A stretch of 64,000 nucleotides of DNA from Rhea pennata (GCF_028389875.1 NC_084663.1:15824666-15888665), one strand, 5' to 3'; counted from the first letter of the stretch, positions 36,228 through 49,949 are shown. Notes: a model not told the origin generated them from the letters alone. A program made the numbers and translations.

Positions 36228-36532
36228 GGCGCGCGCAGCAAGCCCCCTCCCCCCGCGGTAACAGGCCGCCAGCCGCTATCCCAGCGGGCACTGCGGCACC
36301 ACGGCGCGCCACCGCCGCTGCCTTCTCGCGGAGCCTGCTGGGAAAGAGAGGCGGCAGCTGCGGCTCGGCGGCGCTCCGCTGCCCCGCCACCCCCCGCCAC
36401 TTCCCCTGCGGGACCCGCCGCGCCCTCGGGGTCGCGAGCCGGCTCCGCAGAGACGCTCCGAGCGCCACGCCGCCGGCTCATCCCTAGAGCGCTCTTTTTC
36501 ACGGCCTCCCACCCGACTCCCAGCAGCTTCCG

Positions 36533-36539
36533 CTTCCGG
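36533..36539 (-). promoter_or_regulatory. CBLL1: ETS/GABP-type motif at the CBLL1 core promoter
   Basis: CTTCCGG, the reverse complement of CCGGAAG, directly followed by the GC box CCCCGCCC. It lies about 40 bp before the ATG, where TATA-less promoters often use ETS sites to place the start. Confidence 0.55.
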
Positions 36540-36577
36540 CCCCGCCCTTCCGCTCCCACAGTGCTCCGCGCCGAATC

Positions 36578-39500
36578 ATGGACCACAATGGTGAGGAGGG
36601 GAGAGGCTGGGGGACCCGTTTATTCCCGTCCCCGCTCGGGCCCGCTCGGCGCCGGTGGGCGGCGGGCGGCCGCGCTCGGGGCCGCCGCGCTCGGGGCGAC
36701 GCGGGGGTAGCGGGGAGGCGGCTCGGCGCCCGGTAGCGCGGGCGGGGCCCGGGCTTCGCCGCCGTTCGCCGCGGCCCGCGCGGTGGGGCCTGGTCGCTGC
36801 CCTCCGCGCTGCGGCCTCGCGCCTCCAACGGTCCCGCCGGCGCGCGCGGCGCCGCCCCGCGCCCCCCCCTCCCCCGCCCGCCTCCCTGCGCCACCGGGCG
36901 CCGCGGCCTGCGGGCCGGCAGCGGGCGGAGGCCGCCCGCGGCGGGGAGAGGCGCCGTTCCCGGGGTCGCGGCCGGCGGCGTGTCCGCTGCTTCCTGGATT
37001 GCGCTGCGGAACGGGCGCTTTCCGCTACCGCGGGCAAACTTGTTCTTGTCGCGTTGGTACTTTGCTGGTTAGTACGCTGGCGCGCGCTCGTGAACAGATA
37101 AGTGAATGATTGCTTTTCCCTTTAGGAATGACTGCGCTGTAAACACATAGAGTACTTAAACTGTGCTTGCCAACTAAAAATAATCCTTAAAGTACAAAAA
37201 AAAAAAAAAAATCAGAGAAGCTGATGAAGGTGACAAATTAAAAGGATGTATCACTTCTCATTATATCTTCTCTAAATAGTCTAAAAGATTTTGTTACAAT
37301 TTTCATATTTTTTGTCTCGGCTTATTCCTGCTAGTTATGCTTACACGGACTTGAATTTGTCATTCTCCTGTGAAATATAAATGAGTAATGCACTTGTTAG
37401 TTTGGATTAGTTGAGCAACTAAGGCATGTAAGTATTCCTAACTTGCAAAGGCATATGGAAGGGAAGTATCAGAACTTCATTTCCTCCTGGTTTTAGTTCA
37501 GTGGACTGAATGATATAAAAAGTGTTTCTTTTTTTTGTGTTTTTTTTTTTTTTGCGTTTAAAACTTATTTTTGTTATTCCTGTTTGTAAAAGGACTGAGG
37601 TCCAGCAGGGATCTTTTTGGTCTCTAGTGTAGTGCCTTTGTATATTTGATTCTGGATTGTTTCCTCTCATTCTGCCCCAGTAGCAGCATTTGCCTTAGAT
37701 TTTCTGTTAAAGAACTTATGAATAATATGAGAATTCCTGTAATAGAAAACAGAATTTCATAACAAGTGGAACATCAACAGCTGTGTAGCATTGATGTCTT
37801 TCATGTTCTAGTGTAACTCCCTCTGGGGAAGCCTTGTATTTCATTTGCATGTTTGATGGGTCATCTGTTTAGCCAACAGGATGGCCTAAAACCTTCCAAA
37901 TTAACAAAAGGAAAAACAAGCCTTATTGTCTCTGTTTTTTTTTCCATGTTTTGCCTTTTAGATTGAAATGTGTTAACCACAGTACTAAGAGAAATAAATA
38001 TACTTGACCCAAGGAAAATTGGGGTTCTTGATTTTGAGGTAAAGTCATTGTTGGGGCAGAGTCCCAAGGTAAAACTTGTCATAGTTCCTAGTTTTGATGT
38101 TAGCTGCTGAATAATCTTGAGCAAGTCGCTGTTTACTTTTTTTTTTCTGTTTCTTCTACTTGTTGTATTGTGTATAGAGATTATAAGCCTTGAGGAACAG
38201 TAGTTGTTTAGTTGAGATATGCTGTGTTACACTCTCTGGACCTAATTTCAATGTCCAGGTGCTTCCCCGTTTAAATGTTTTGGAGTCTCAGTAGTCATTC
38301 CAGGGCTGTCGTGCTGTATCTGAAGCTAAGCGGCAGGGCTCACTCTATAATACCTTGTGGCACACTCTGGGGGCTGAGCAGGTCCCACTTTTAAACATTC
38401 CCAGCCTCTGATGCTAAATCTTCTCATGATAGACTAGAAATGACAAGGATGTTAAATATTTACATCCTTATCTTTCTAGTTAAAAGCATAGACAGGACTT
38501 GCATTTGAAATGTTTTAAAGGGTGTGGGAGGACCCACAAAACCCCAAACCCAACCCACTAAAATGCTAAGACATGCAAGAGAGTTTCTAACAAAATTTTT
38601 GATTACTTGTGTTTTAAAACATAAGTTTAGCTGCTATGTTCCTTATGGTCTTGCGTGTCTAGCCATCCTGTAATGGATATTGAGTTAAAGGCTTACGAAT
38701 AGGAGTGTAGCAAAGGTTTTACAGAAGTTTCATCTTTTTGTTACAGAAAGCTGAAAGGCATATGTATTGACAAAACAGCATTTTCTATTAAAATGAAAAT
38801 GAAATGTGTTGATTTATGAAAGACACATTTTTGTATGAATGAGACACTGGTGGGTTAAGGTGGACTTGCTGAAAGATAGGGAGGTGTGTGAACTGTACCC
38901 TCTTTGTGAGTTTTGCCTATTACAATACTGACTCTTGGATTATCTCTTAAGGTTTGTATCTGCTGATGGATGTGTCAGACTATTTCTTGCTTCCTTTGCT
39001 CTGGTACTTAGATTTAAAACTGCTTAAAGATAATTCTGTATATGGGAGATTGCTATTATTTAATTTAGCAAAGATATTACTATATACTATAAGCATCAAT
39101 TTTTCTCATGATGCTTTATACTGAACTCTCAAGTGATGTATCAAGTTGCTGAGTGTTAGTATGGAAACTAGTTTCCTTGCAGCTTGCTTAGTAAACAAAT
39201 TGCATAGATTTTCTTATGAGAAAAGATCATTTTTATTATTTATGTAGTCAAGATTGTATAAAGAGTTATATTCAAGCTGTGATAGGAGCAGTACGATAGT
39301 TAACCATCATTTCCCTGTTATGGAAAGCTGACAGGCTAGCTCTGACACACAAGCTACTTCTATGAAAATAGTTTTATTTCTAAAAATACATTCCCCAAAA
39401 TCACAGTTGTTCTCAAAACAACTTTGTGACTTGTTTTCTAAAAGAAATCATATGTGAGAGCTTTAAAATCCCTTTTTGATAGGTAAACTTTGGTATGTTA

Positions 39501-42500
39501 TATGAGTCTTAAACATTTAGCTTCAACAATTATTTTGCTTTAAACTTTTCTGTTAGATTTAACCTCTTTATGAACTGTTAAATAACTGAAAAATTACTGC
39601 AACTTATTTTTCTCTTTTGTAGACAATGATTTGCAAGGAACAAATAGTTCAGGATCATTGGGTGGTCTTGATGTTCGTAGAAGAATCCCTATAAAGCTTA
39701 TCTCAAAACAGACGAATAAAACCAAACCTGCACCTCGAACTCCAAGAAATATGAACAGGATGTCTTCAAAGACGCAAACTGGTGATGAAGGTAAATTAAT
39801 ATAAATACTAGCCCTGTAGTTAGGAAGCTTAAGAGGTATTCTGCAGCACGGTCGAAAACCCCATTCAATAGTGAAAATCTAGTCTGCTAGATTCCGTATG
39901 AGTTCAAAGCAAGGCAAGTTTTGTGTTTCCAGGTACTGCTGTGCCCTAAACAATAATTGGTGCCTACTCCCAAAACAAGCCATGTCACTATTTTGAGTGC
40001 ATCTTTCTGCAGAATTGGCCCAGCAGACTAGAAATGTTGTGGTATTTCTTGATGATCTCAGTATAGAATGATACGCACTTCTAATTGCCGCTTGTATCAA
40101 TTGCAAAAGCTTTGAAGTTGGCTCTTGAAGTGGTCGTGTTGTCTTTGCGCGTCTTTTCCTCTTTTCACAGAAGAATTTGAATATAATGAAGAGGAGCGCT
40201 ATGAATGCAAAGGGGGTGAAATGTTTGGAAATCAAAGGAGATTCCCCGGACCCATTTTTTGGGACTATAAGGTAAAATCATGGATGGGGAATCATGGGTC
40301 TTGTTCTGTGAATCATACCAGACTGTGGCTCATCCTGGTAGATATGTTTTTAAGTAAACTAGGTAGATAACTTTTTACATAAAAGTGCTTTGTTGCTTTT
40401 GACTTACTGAAACATGTTCTCTGCTTTCTCATGTTTGTGGAGATCTTACTTCATTCTCCACTATTTCAGAATTTGCTGGTGTGTTGATAATGGTTGAAAT
40501 TAGAAGCTTCACTGATACTTTGTGTTCCCTCACCCTCTTCTCTATCCTATTAGATAAACTTGCTGGGGGAAAAGGATGATACACCTGTCCATTTCTGTGA
40601 TAAGTGTGGATTGCCTATCAAAATGTATGGACGCATGGTGAGTGAAATTATCAGTGGAGGAGGCAGCTATGGCTTCCTTTTAAGTAAAATTAGGTCTTGC
40701 TGTGTCACTGTGAGGCTTCTAGAGGGTAACTGATTTGAGCAGGCCTTTGAATGAAGAGCAGGAGAGTATCAGGATGGAACCAGAGCCTCAACTGCTTTTT
40801 TCTGTTGATTAATTAAGCAAACTTGAAAGTGTGCCTGGTTTAAAGAAAAAAAACAGAACAGTAAACAAAATCAAACCTCAGGTTCAGTGGCTTTCAATCT
40901 TATATGACTTATGTTTAAAAATAAACTCTTAACTGAAGACTTGCATTGAATTTAGAAAACACTATTCATTTTTATGTTCCTTTAATATGAGTGTCACAAA
41001 ATCCCTGAGATGAAGTTAGATTTCTGAGTGCAATGTGACAGACTCAGGGATTGGGCTTAGTGACAGTTATACTTTTAAAATAATTCTTGCTAGCTGGCAG
41101 GAGAAGCGTAATTAGATTGCATATGCAGCTTCTATAAATATTCAGTATTAGTATTACTGCAAAACTCTTGCCTGTACCTTTTGCCAATGCTCTTTATTCA
41201 GACAAACAGAACTTGTGTTCTCAAACTGTCTGTAGACGTTTCTGTTCAAGTGTGCTATAAACAGCTAACTACTGTTATGCCTGTTCACTTCATAGGTAAC
41301 TTGGGCAATTTTGTATTTAGAAATTGTGTGTTGGAGGGGGGAAATGTGTCCTGCAAAGTAACACAGATACTTAGGTATGATGTCTTAAAACGGACTTTTT
41401 TTTGTCTCTAGATACCTTGCAAGCATGTTTTCTGCTACGACTGTGCTATACTACATGAGAAAAAGGGAGACAAGATGTGTCCAGGGTAAGTTCTCCAGAG
41501 ATTCATCATTAAAGATTCATTCATAAGTCTGGGAAAATAAATAGCTTATTTCAGATATTTTATTATTATGTTTCTTATTTGTGCATAGTTAGAGGTAGCA
41601 GGTTTTTTTACTGCACCATTTGATTATAGTTTTTTTTCCCTTAGCTTAACACACTGTAAGAAATTAAGTATTTTTACAGTGTAAGTGTTCTTGTAGATAT
41701 TCAATCTCTTATCACTTTAATCTGAAAAGGAATAAATGACAGTTTAATTTACTTATTGACTGTGATTCTTGGTAAGTATTATAGAAGGAACCTGTGACAG
41801 AGGTTGATGTCATTTCTAAATTTCCACCATATGAAATTTTGATGTTATTTCATGGTTGTATTTGGAATTGAATACATTAGAAATTCCGTATGCATTTGGA
41901 ATCAAATACGTGTATTTGGAGACTTACTAATTAGATATCTTCAAAATCAATGAAATGCCTCTTTCATTGCTACAGTAGAAGGAAAAAAAGTCAGTTTTAA
42001 CTTGCTGAATCTGTAAAATGGTTGACTTTTAACAAAAATATTTGCAGATTGAGCTCTCTGTGATGACAATAAACCAATACTGTTTTCTGATTTAGCTGTA
42101 ATGAACCGGTGCAGCGAATTGAGCAGTGTGTACGGGGGTCTCTCTTCATGTGTAGCATTGTTCAAGGGTGCAAGAGAACATATCTGTCACAGAGAGACTT
42201 ACAAGCTCACATCAACCACCGTCATATGAGAGCTGGAAAGCCTGTTACTCGTCCTCCTCTTGAACCTGTTCATCCTCCTATTGCTCCACCTCCTGCTGAA
42301 ATTCCTGAGCGTTTCATAATGCCACCTGACAAACATCATATGAGCCACATTCCGCCAAAGCAGCACATCATGATGCCGCCACCTCCTTTACAGCATGTGC
42401 CACATGAGCATTATAACCAGCCACACGAAGATATTCGTGCACCTCCTGCGGAGATGTCGATGGCTCCACCACCACCTCGCCCAGTCAGTCAGGACACCTT

Positions 42501-43137
42501 CCGCATTTCTACGAGGAAACACAGCAACTTAATAACTGTCCCTATACAGGATGATTCGAATTCAGGTGCTCGAGAACCACCTCCACCAGCCCCAGCACCT
42601 GCTCATCATCATCCTGAATATCAGGGTCAGCCAGTGGTGTCGCACCCTCATCATATTATGCCTCCACAGCAACATTACGCACCCCCACCCCCACCGCCTC
42701 CACCAATAAGCCATCCGCTGCAACATCCTCCTCAGGCAGCAGGTACTCCTCACATGGTATATAGCCAAGCTCCTCCACCACCAATGACCTCTGCTCCTCC
42801 TCCAATAACCCCCCCACCTGGACATATAATTGCCCAGATGCCACCATATATGAATCATCCTCCTCCAGGACCTCCCCCTCCTCAGCATGGAGGCCCACCT
42901 GTAAATGTAAATGCACCCCCTCCCCATCACTATAATCCTAACTCTTTGCCACAGTTCAGTGAAGATCAAGGAACTCTCAGCCCCCCTTTCACGCAGCCAG
43001 GGGGGATGAGTCCAGGGATATGGCCAGCTCCAAGAGGGCCACCTCCACCTCCAAGAATGCAAGGGCCTCCTGCTCAGGCCCCACTTCCTGGACCACACCA
43101 CCCTGATCAAGCCAGATACAGACCCTATTACCAATGA
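36578..43137 (+). CDS. CBLL1: CBLL1 (Hakai E3 ubiquitin ligase), complete
   Basis: Coding exons: 36578-36590, 39623-39790, 40171-40271, 40554-40637, 41412-41485, 42096-43137. They total 1482 bases, 493 residues plus stop; the human protein has 491. All junctions are GT-AG and in phase. Order: short N-terminus, [17 protein letters not shown] region, RING finger 109-148 (C109, C112, C125, H127, C130, C133, C145, C148), C2H2-like finger C166/C172/H185/H190, then a long Pro/His-rich disordered tail ending RYRPYYQ. RING plus finger form the HYB domain, known to dimerise and bind phosphotyrosine motifs. Hakai ubiquitinates tyrosine-phosphorylated E-cadherin and is a subunit of the nuclear m6A methyltransferase complex with WTAP, VIRMA and ZC3H13. 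The start is fixed by the conserved MDH opening and the CpG-island promoter. Nothing is truncated. Confidence 0.97.
36591..39622 (+). other. CBLL1: CBLL1 intron 1
   Basis: Begins inside the CpG island and becomes AT-rich after about 37110. It holds A and T homopolymers (37196-37211, 37540-37553) and no recognisable exon or repeat family. Confidence 0.8.
40554..41485 (+). CDS. CBLL1: CBLL1 exons 4 and 5, RING finger
   Basis: Exon 4 (84 bp) carries the first RING pair, [10 protein letters not shown]. Exon 5 (from 41412, 74 bp) carries CKHVFCYDC and MCPGC. All eight zinc ligands are present, so ligase activity is expected. The intron between them (40638-41411) has no other feature. Confidence 0.95.
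42096..43137 (+). CDS. CBLL1: CBLL1 last coding exon, finger and Pro/His-rich tail
   Basis: 347 codons in one exon. It starts with the C2H2-like finger ([20 protein letters not shown]), then a low-complexity tail rich in proline, histidine and glutamine, very close to mammals. The tail is likely disordered. The antisense open frames across it are artefacts of its CC-rich codons. Confidence 0.97.
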
Positions 43138-43854
43138 TATGAGCAATTATATCAATAGAGAGTGCTATGAAGAAGATAAAACTATATAGAACAGTCTTTT
43201 AATTAAATTTTTTTTAATACTGTCATTTTGACTGTAAGACACTTTGGGGTTTGAATCTTAAATAATTTTTAAATCTTGGCTGTAGGACTCTGACTTCAAA
43301 TATTCAGTAGTACTAAAATAAGTGGCTTAGTAGACCACAGTTGCATTTTAACAGAACTTCTGTCTCTAGTGTGGCTAAATTGTCCTAAGATGAACACTTG
43401 TAATATTACTTCCTGGAGAAAATGAACATGCATTGTACCAATATTGTTTTTGTTAAATCCAGTGTTTAGTTTCGCTTGTGATTTGTTTTTGTTAGCCTGT
43501 GTACAATAATCAAATTGAAATATGGTTGTAAAAGTGCTGGGCTTCTTTGTGAAGTTAACACAGACACAATTCCTAGATACTGTTTTGGTACAAATACTTT
43601 CCAAATGGGCAGCATAACGAAATACTAAGGAAACTTTAATGTCTCTTATATTAACAGTTACTGTTACTTATAGTGAATTCAGGCTGTTCTGAATTCATGG
43701 CACTAGAAATCAGCTGTGCAAAATACTGCCTCTCACTTTTTTTTTTCTTTTAATTTCTGCAATATCAGGAAGGCAAAATAAATATATCAGAAATGCAGCT
43801 TTGGGCATGAAATGAAACCATGCCATAATATATTGAGGTTTTGGGGGGGGGGTT

Positions 43855-43889
<35 letters not shown>

Positions 43890-45105
43890 CTCAATTTTGA
43901 TTCAGAAGGTTCTGTTTACATGTACACTCCTCATTGGTGTTGAATTCAAACTATTGTGTTTACCCATGGATATGTTTGTGTGGCTGTGGCCATGCACTGG
44001 CTTGCCATGTCTGAGAGAGAAGCGGATTACTTTTTGGAGGGAAGTGGCATTTGCCTATGTCACTTTATGTAATATGTACAGTAGGAAAACTTCCCATTTT
44101 GGTAATCTGAAAGAAGGGAGCTGAACTCTGTTGTGTAGATCTAAAAAATAAAAAATAAAAATAAAAAATCCTACAAAGCCTTTATCTGTTTCAGTTTTGT
44201 GATATAGATTTAATTGAACAGACAGTGTTTCATGTAAAGGTCTTTTACAAACAGATATTTAAGGAGACTGTTGGATCTGTTTTGGTCTAAAATTTAGGTT
44301 TTATAAGCACACTTAAATACAAATATAGTAAATGTAAGATGTGAATGTTCTCTGTAATGCAGCTGGTAGCAGAACCAGACAATGATAAGATGATACTGTC
44401 TGTTTGGAATGCTTGTCTTTCCTTTCAAATCAATGTTAGTGCTGAACTTTCCTTTTTCAAAATGTCAGTTTTCTAGCAGTGGTGCTTTCAGGTAGAAAAA
44501 AAGATTTTTTTTTTTTAAGTTTGTAATTTCCTACTATTCTCAAGTAACCTGAACTGTTTTCTCAAAACCTAGGTGTTTGAGTTGTTTTGTAAGCCTCTTT
44601 TTCTTGCTTCATTAGTTTGATTTGTCAAAGAGCCTTGATGGTGCAACATTCCAAATTTTGTAGTTTTACATATAAACTCCACGTTTTCTAATTATCAGAG
44701 CAAGTGCCCTTTAGATTTGCTCTCTGTCTTTGACTGCCATCAATTTCCTTGTGACCATGGGCAAATCTTGTAGACTACCTTTCAAATAAATATAGATGCA
44801 TGACAAATCTTTAGAGATGTGCACATAAGCTTCAAAGTATACAAATGGTCAGTAAGTGTCACCTGGTTAAAAATCTGCTTAGAAATAAGCGTATTATAGC
44901 TAAGAACCAGACTAACTTTGTTTTGGTTTCTTTGAAGAATACAAAAAGTCTTTTTAAGTAAAACATATAGCAAAGAAGACACTGGTAGAATGATGCAGTA
45001 CGGAGTTGATGAAAACTGACTGTTTCAGTGTGAGTGAAGGAGAAAATTGCTCTGTCACCATTATTTTGTTTCAGTAATTTATAATAAATGCATAAAGAAC
45101 TTTAA
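43138..45105 (+). other. CBLL1: CBLL1 3' UTR, approximate
   Basis: AT-rich, non-coding. Several AATAAA signals: 43777-43782, 44147-44152 (start of a cluster), 44785-44790 and 45083-45088. The last has the best context, followed by GTGCTTTC and TTTTGTC, a GU/U-rich downstream element. Alternative 3' UTR lengths are likely. Confidence 0.55.
43843..43886. repeat. G10 run followed by a T29 run
   Basis: Ten Gs, a TTGAG spacer, then 29 Ts inside the probable CBLL1 3' UTR. In RNA the U tract could bind U-rich-binding proteins. It is also a likely sequencing or assembly error site. Confidence 0.95.
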
Positions 45106-48100
45106 AGTGCTTTCTTTTGTCATTGTTAAATGATTCAGTGGGCAGTAGCTTTAGGCAGGTTAGTATTGCAGCATACAATTTCATATAGCAGGAAATCCCT
45201 GTGTCTTAAAGTGACCAATGTTACTTGACTCTAAAGCCCAACTTCTATGTGTTGTACCTTTTTAAAATGGACTTACTGATGGTTCTAGATACCAGCTTCA
45301 TTTTGTGGAGGCTAAGAAGGTAACTCGTGTAGATTTACTGGGATGCCACCTGGCAGGCTTTTGTGTGGGGAGATACGTTGACATAGCTGGTGCGCTCTAT
45401 TTCGAGAAACCAGACGGAAGTCGGCTATTACCTGTGAACTGCTGATGGCAAGGAAGCACGCAGCTATTTCCATCACACTTCTAGTTTTTAGATATTGGTT
45501 GCATGTCTTTGTTAGATATTACCCTGTCTCTTGTGAAGCAGGCGAAGGGTTCAACCCTAGTAGTTCTGGATCCACTGATTTTTTTTCCCCTGATGTTAAT
45601 GGTAGAATACTTCTCTGAAAATGCCGAAGCAGTTTAACAGATTAAGGGAAAACAGCAGCCCTTGCTCCAGCTAAAAGCACAAAAGATAAATGTATGTCAC
45701 AGTGGAGAATGTGAGGAATCTCTTGGTTATTTCTGAGGCAGGGAAGGGTGACATTTTGATCTCTGGAGTGTGATACAGTACTCTGCCTAAAATCAGTGGG
45801 ATCCCTTGAGTTGTTTAACGGCCATGAATCGAAAGTCATTGTGGTGGAGGAGATGGAGGACTTGCTGAAAGGTCGTCTCAAGCTAGCGGGATTTGGACTT
45901 GGGTCAAATTTCTATGTACTGCTTTTAAAGGAAGATCTAAATCTTTTATTTACGTCTGTATTAAGTGCATCTTTGTAACTGAGGGTACTATTCATGCTTT
46001 CATATTTACAAGCTCTTAAGTTGCAGATTTCTGATTAACACTTCCTTGGTGGAAACCTGTTAGCAGTTGTTTTGAGTTTATTTATGGGAATTGATTTGTT
46101 TTTGCAAAATATCTGATTGTTTCAGTGGGAAGTTCAGAAGTGCTATACACTATTTCACTGTATACTTAAAACAGTTTTAGAAACAGTGAGAGGTGCTTGT
46201 GAATTCTTTAGATTCCTAGTTATGTCTTCTTTTAAAGACAAAAGTTAAACATTTGAATTGAATTAGGATATTTATTTGCAATAGAACTATCTGTGGCAGC
46301 AATCTCCATCATGAAGCATTACCAAGTAGCTCTCAAATTTTTAAGAAAAATTCTGACAATATTTTAAATTTCTTAGTCATTGTAGGATCCTGTAATAACG
46401 CCATATAACTGAATGAGAAGGAGCTTGATGATAGCTTGTGTCCACTACAAAATTAGTAAAGGGACACTAGCAGATATCCAGATACTTGTCTCCTTAAATT
46501 TTATCTTCAATTCCATGTATAACTTTGTTTAAAAGGTTGCCTGTAACAATGCATACTTTAAAACAAGCAAGCTAATTGCATGAGCATGTTCGTTTGTTTT
46601 TTGAAAAGCTATTAACTTGAAGATTGGGTACCTACATGTGTTAAGTGATATTTTTCATGTCTTTTTTTTTTAATAAAAGTATGAATTTCATTTTAGATCT
46701 GATCCAAGAGAATTTTAAAACTCCAGTAGACAAAACCTTAATAGAGGGAATTTCTGCTTCTTCTCATTTATTGCTCTTAAAGGAATGTCAAGTTCATTTT
46801 GTCAAAATATAAAGTGGAAGTACTTGTATTCATTGCATATTAGATTTTGCAGGCATAGCAGTGGGGAAAGCCTGCCTGTTGTCAGTGTAATGTAAGTCAG
46901 GTGTTCCCCAAAGTAATTTCATGGATATGCTTTCTCTCTGGATCTAGTTGAACACACTTCTCTGTTCCTAAAATGTTTTGTACGGTGTAAAACTTCTGTC
47001 TAATTTGTGCTGTTTCCCTCTGGGTTCACTACCATATTGCTGACAAAGTATGTACAGGTTCTCATCAGAAGCTACTTTTCAAGCCTGGGAAACTGTAGGG
47101 GTACAATAGAATAAAATTTCAATTTAATATTGAATGTATAATAAATACAATTTGAGCTTTTCCTGTTCATGACACATATGACACTACAAAGTCCAATGCA
47201 TTATGCAGAGCATTGTCAAGGTTTATATTCATTTTCATCTTGACTCTAATTCTGAAAATTAAATTCGAGTATTATATAAGTTGTATTTCCACTGTATTTT
47301 ATTTTATGCTGTTAAAAACAGTTCTTAGTCAGCTACAATCATCTTTGTATAGCAATGATCCCCTCACAGGTGGTTCTTCAGTGTGTTCAGGTGTGTTAAA
47401 TTCACACTAATGGCTCATACTGACCAGTCTGTAAACTGAAATAGCTGCGTTCATTTGGTCAATGTGAATGAGAATAATAAAGTTTAAAGCTCCTTTTAGT
47501 CTTGACTTAGCCATGGTAATTTTTAATGTTGACTTAGCCATTAAACAGTGTGAATTTGGAAGCTTTTCCTACTCTGAATCGTATCTTCTTTTTAAAAATT
47601 ATTTTCAGTTTTGACTCACTTATTAGTGCAAGATAAGAGATGACTAAATCCAACACACATCTTGAGAGAAGTGGGTGGAATAGCAGCAGGAAACTGTTAA
47701 ATTGGCTCAGTCAGCTTGATAGTTTTATCAGTCATTTTAATAATAGAACAGAATTGATTCTTCAGTGGGAGAGATTATAATCACAGTTTCTGTTAATGAG
47801 GAAGAATGATAGTGAATGTATGCAAATGGACAGGAAAGTTTCCATTTTTGTATAGTAATGTTTCAAAATAGAACTTAACTGTTTAGAAAAAAAATGAATT
47901 TTTTAAAGTAGATGTGAATATGTATAGTCTACAGAGTTTTATTCAGTTTTATTTGTGAAAAAAGTGCTTGAGCACAGCTCCAAAATCAATTATGGCTAAT
48001 GATTTCTTACACTAATAATAAAATTACATAAGTACTAATGACTGCTCCTGTGCTTTTTCTTATTCATTTCTGTATCAACTAAACTTTCAGGTATTTTAAT

Positions 48101-49949
48101 AAGAAGCATAGGGGAGCAGAGGGAGGTTTGTAAAGAAGAGTAAAAAAAAGAAAGCTGTCTACTTATAGCACAAGGATGAGGGTGAGAGAACTATGATCCA
48201 GCTTTCTTTTCCAGTAAACACGACTTTAGAGATCATTCTTCCTTAACAGAAGTTTATTTTGTAACTGAGAAAAATGCATGTTACAATGCCCCTTTCATTG
48301 ACCCCAATCCTTGAATGACTGACTTTGAGATTTTTGTCTCTGTATATGATTCACAAAATCTCCTGTGCACTGCAAAGTCAAAACCAGATGTGAGGGTAGC
48401 TGGTTGGAGCATCTCAAGCTCCATGGCTTACGTACTTTCCATCGTCCTTGCTGGCTGTAAGCTGTCTATAGTCTAGTTTGCAAGCACTGGCATTGTGCTT
48501 AGATTTAAGCTCAGAATATCTGCTGATACATTGGCAGAGTTGACCCTTCTGACCCCTCCAAAAATACCTGAGCTCTTACATCGGGTTGCTACAGAGGGCA
48601 GGTTCAAGACTTTGGGAGGTGGCTGATCTTGAGAACAATCTAAGCACCATACGTAACTTTCCATACAAATTGTACGTCATTCGATTGTTCTTATCCTCCT
48701 AGCCCTTCAAATAAAATTTTCAGTGCATATGTTAAAAAAGGTTATTTTTCTGCGCTACTATGGTTGCGTAGTTCAGTGGAGCTGGATATGAGGCAGGGCA
48801 GCTGTGACATTTTCTTCTGGAACGATGCCTCTCAACTCTCCAAAAAGGACACGGGTATGCTGTGTGCCTTGTAGCTTATCCTTGAGTAAAGGATTAAAAA
48901 GAAATGCATGGTGTTGCTCTAACCAAGTAGCAACAGAGCTCCATGGAAGAATAGCATCAGGGTTTTCAGTGGTCCTTCTCTCAAGATTAAGCCAGTCAGT
49001 CTGCATGACCACGATATCCCACAATTAGAGCAAGATGTATATGTTAAAATCTGGAAGAAGGTAAACTACCAAAAGGAACATTACTATTAAGTGAGAAACT
49101 GAGAGTTGAATGCAGAATAATCACTACCTGGAGGGTGAAATCAGATAAAACATCTGAAATAAAATGTTGCCCTTGTCAACACAAAAATAAGGAGTGGGAT
49201 GATTAAGAGTATGACAAGTAGCTGAGATATGTGACATGGGATTGCAAGGCTCTGGATAAGGATATCTAGCTCTCAAATCTGTTTAGGAAATAGTGAATAG
49301 TTTTGGAAGGATGGATTATGCTCTGGTAAATCACAGTTTTATGTTTCATTCTGTTAGAAATCAGAGGAGTTGAACTAACTTTGCCAAGGTATTTAAATGG
49401 GGAGTGTACTGTGACATTCTGATTTGTCCAGTTGTTTGTATGCTGTAGTCGATGTACATGGTGCATTGCAGTGTATTGGAAGAGACATTAGTATTGAAAT
49501 GAATTGGTTGGAGATCTGGAACTTAGAAAAGAATGGTCTTTTATTAACCTGAGGCCAGCTAGCAAATCTGATATGTTTTTGAAATGAAATATTTGGTGTC
49601 TTACTCTTTTCTTGTTTCCAGTGGACTGACTTGGAGTACGGTCATGATGCTTACCCGAGCCTGTGTGTGAGCCCAGGAAGGGAAGGAACAGCCTGAGTCA
49701 GAAAGTCTGATTCCACTGTCACTGGCACGATGTGGTATCATGATTTGCATAAATATGTCAAGCCCCACCTTAGAAGTGATTTAGATTTTTGCTCCTCTTC
49801 TTCCATTCAGAAAGGCTGTTCTAGAACCTCACCACTGTAAAAATTAGGGACTGTCTTCTAATTTCTAAACTAAGTTTATGTTTTGCCAGTTTACATTCTT
49901 TTTTTTTCTTCTTTAACGACGCTACTTTTTATCTTGCATAGCTTTTTAT
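45106..49949. other. intergenic DNA between CBLL1 and the CR1 element
   Basis: AT-rich with only short reading frames and no recognised domains. More AATAAA motifs occur near 47110 and 47477, so a longer CBLL1 transcript form could extend here. No tRNA, transposon or conserved protein frame was recognised. Confidence 0.5.

Larger units (their letters stand above)
35760..37100 (+). promoter_or_regulatory. CBLL1: CpG-island promoter of CBLL1
   Basis: Abrupt change from AT-rich to very GC- and CpG-rich DNA on both sides of the CBLL1 ATG, without a TATA box. It contains a perfect NRF1 site, an ETS site and GC boxes, the usual make-up of a housekeeping promoter. Overlapping open frames on both strands are composition artefacts. 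Confidence 0.85.

Noticed and set aside
35731-37109. Long open frames on both strands around the CBLL1 promoter
   Set aside because: CpG-island composition; no domain, no splice logic, and they overlap one another in all frames.
42562-43146. Antisense frames of 194 and 86 codons rich in Trp/Arg or Val/Glu
   Set aside because: Mirror image of the Pro/His-rich CBLL1 codons; no independent support.
48760-48840. tRNA-like A-box pattern (TAGTTCAGTGG)
   Set aside because: No matching B box or cloverleaf at the right distance.
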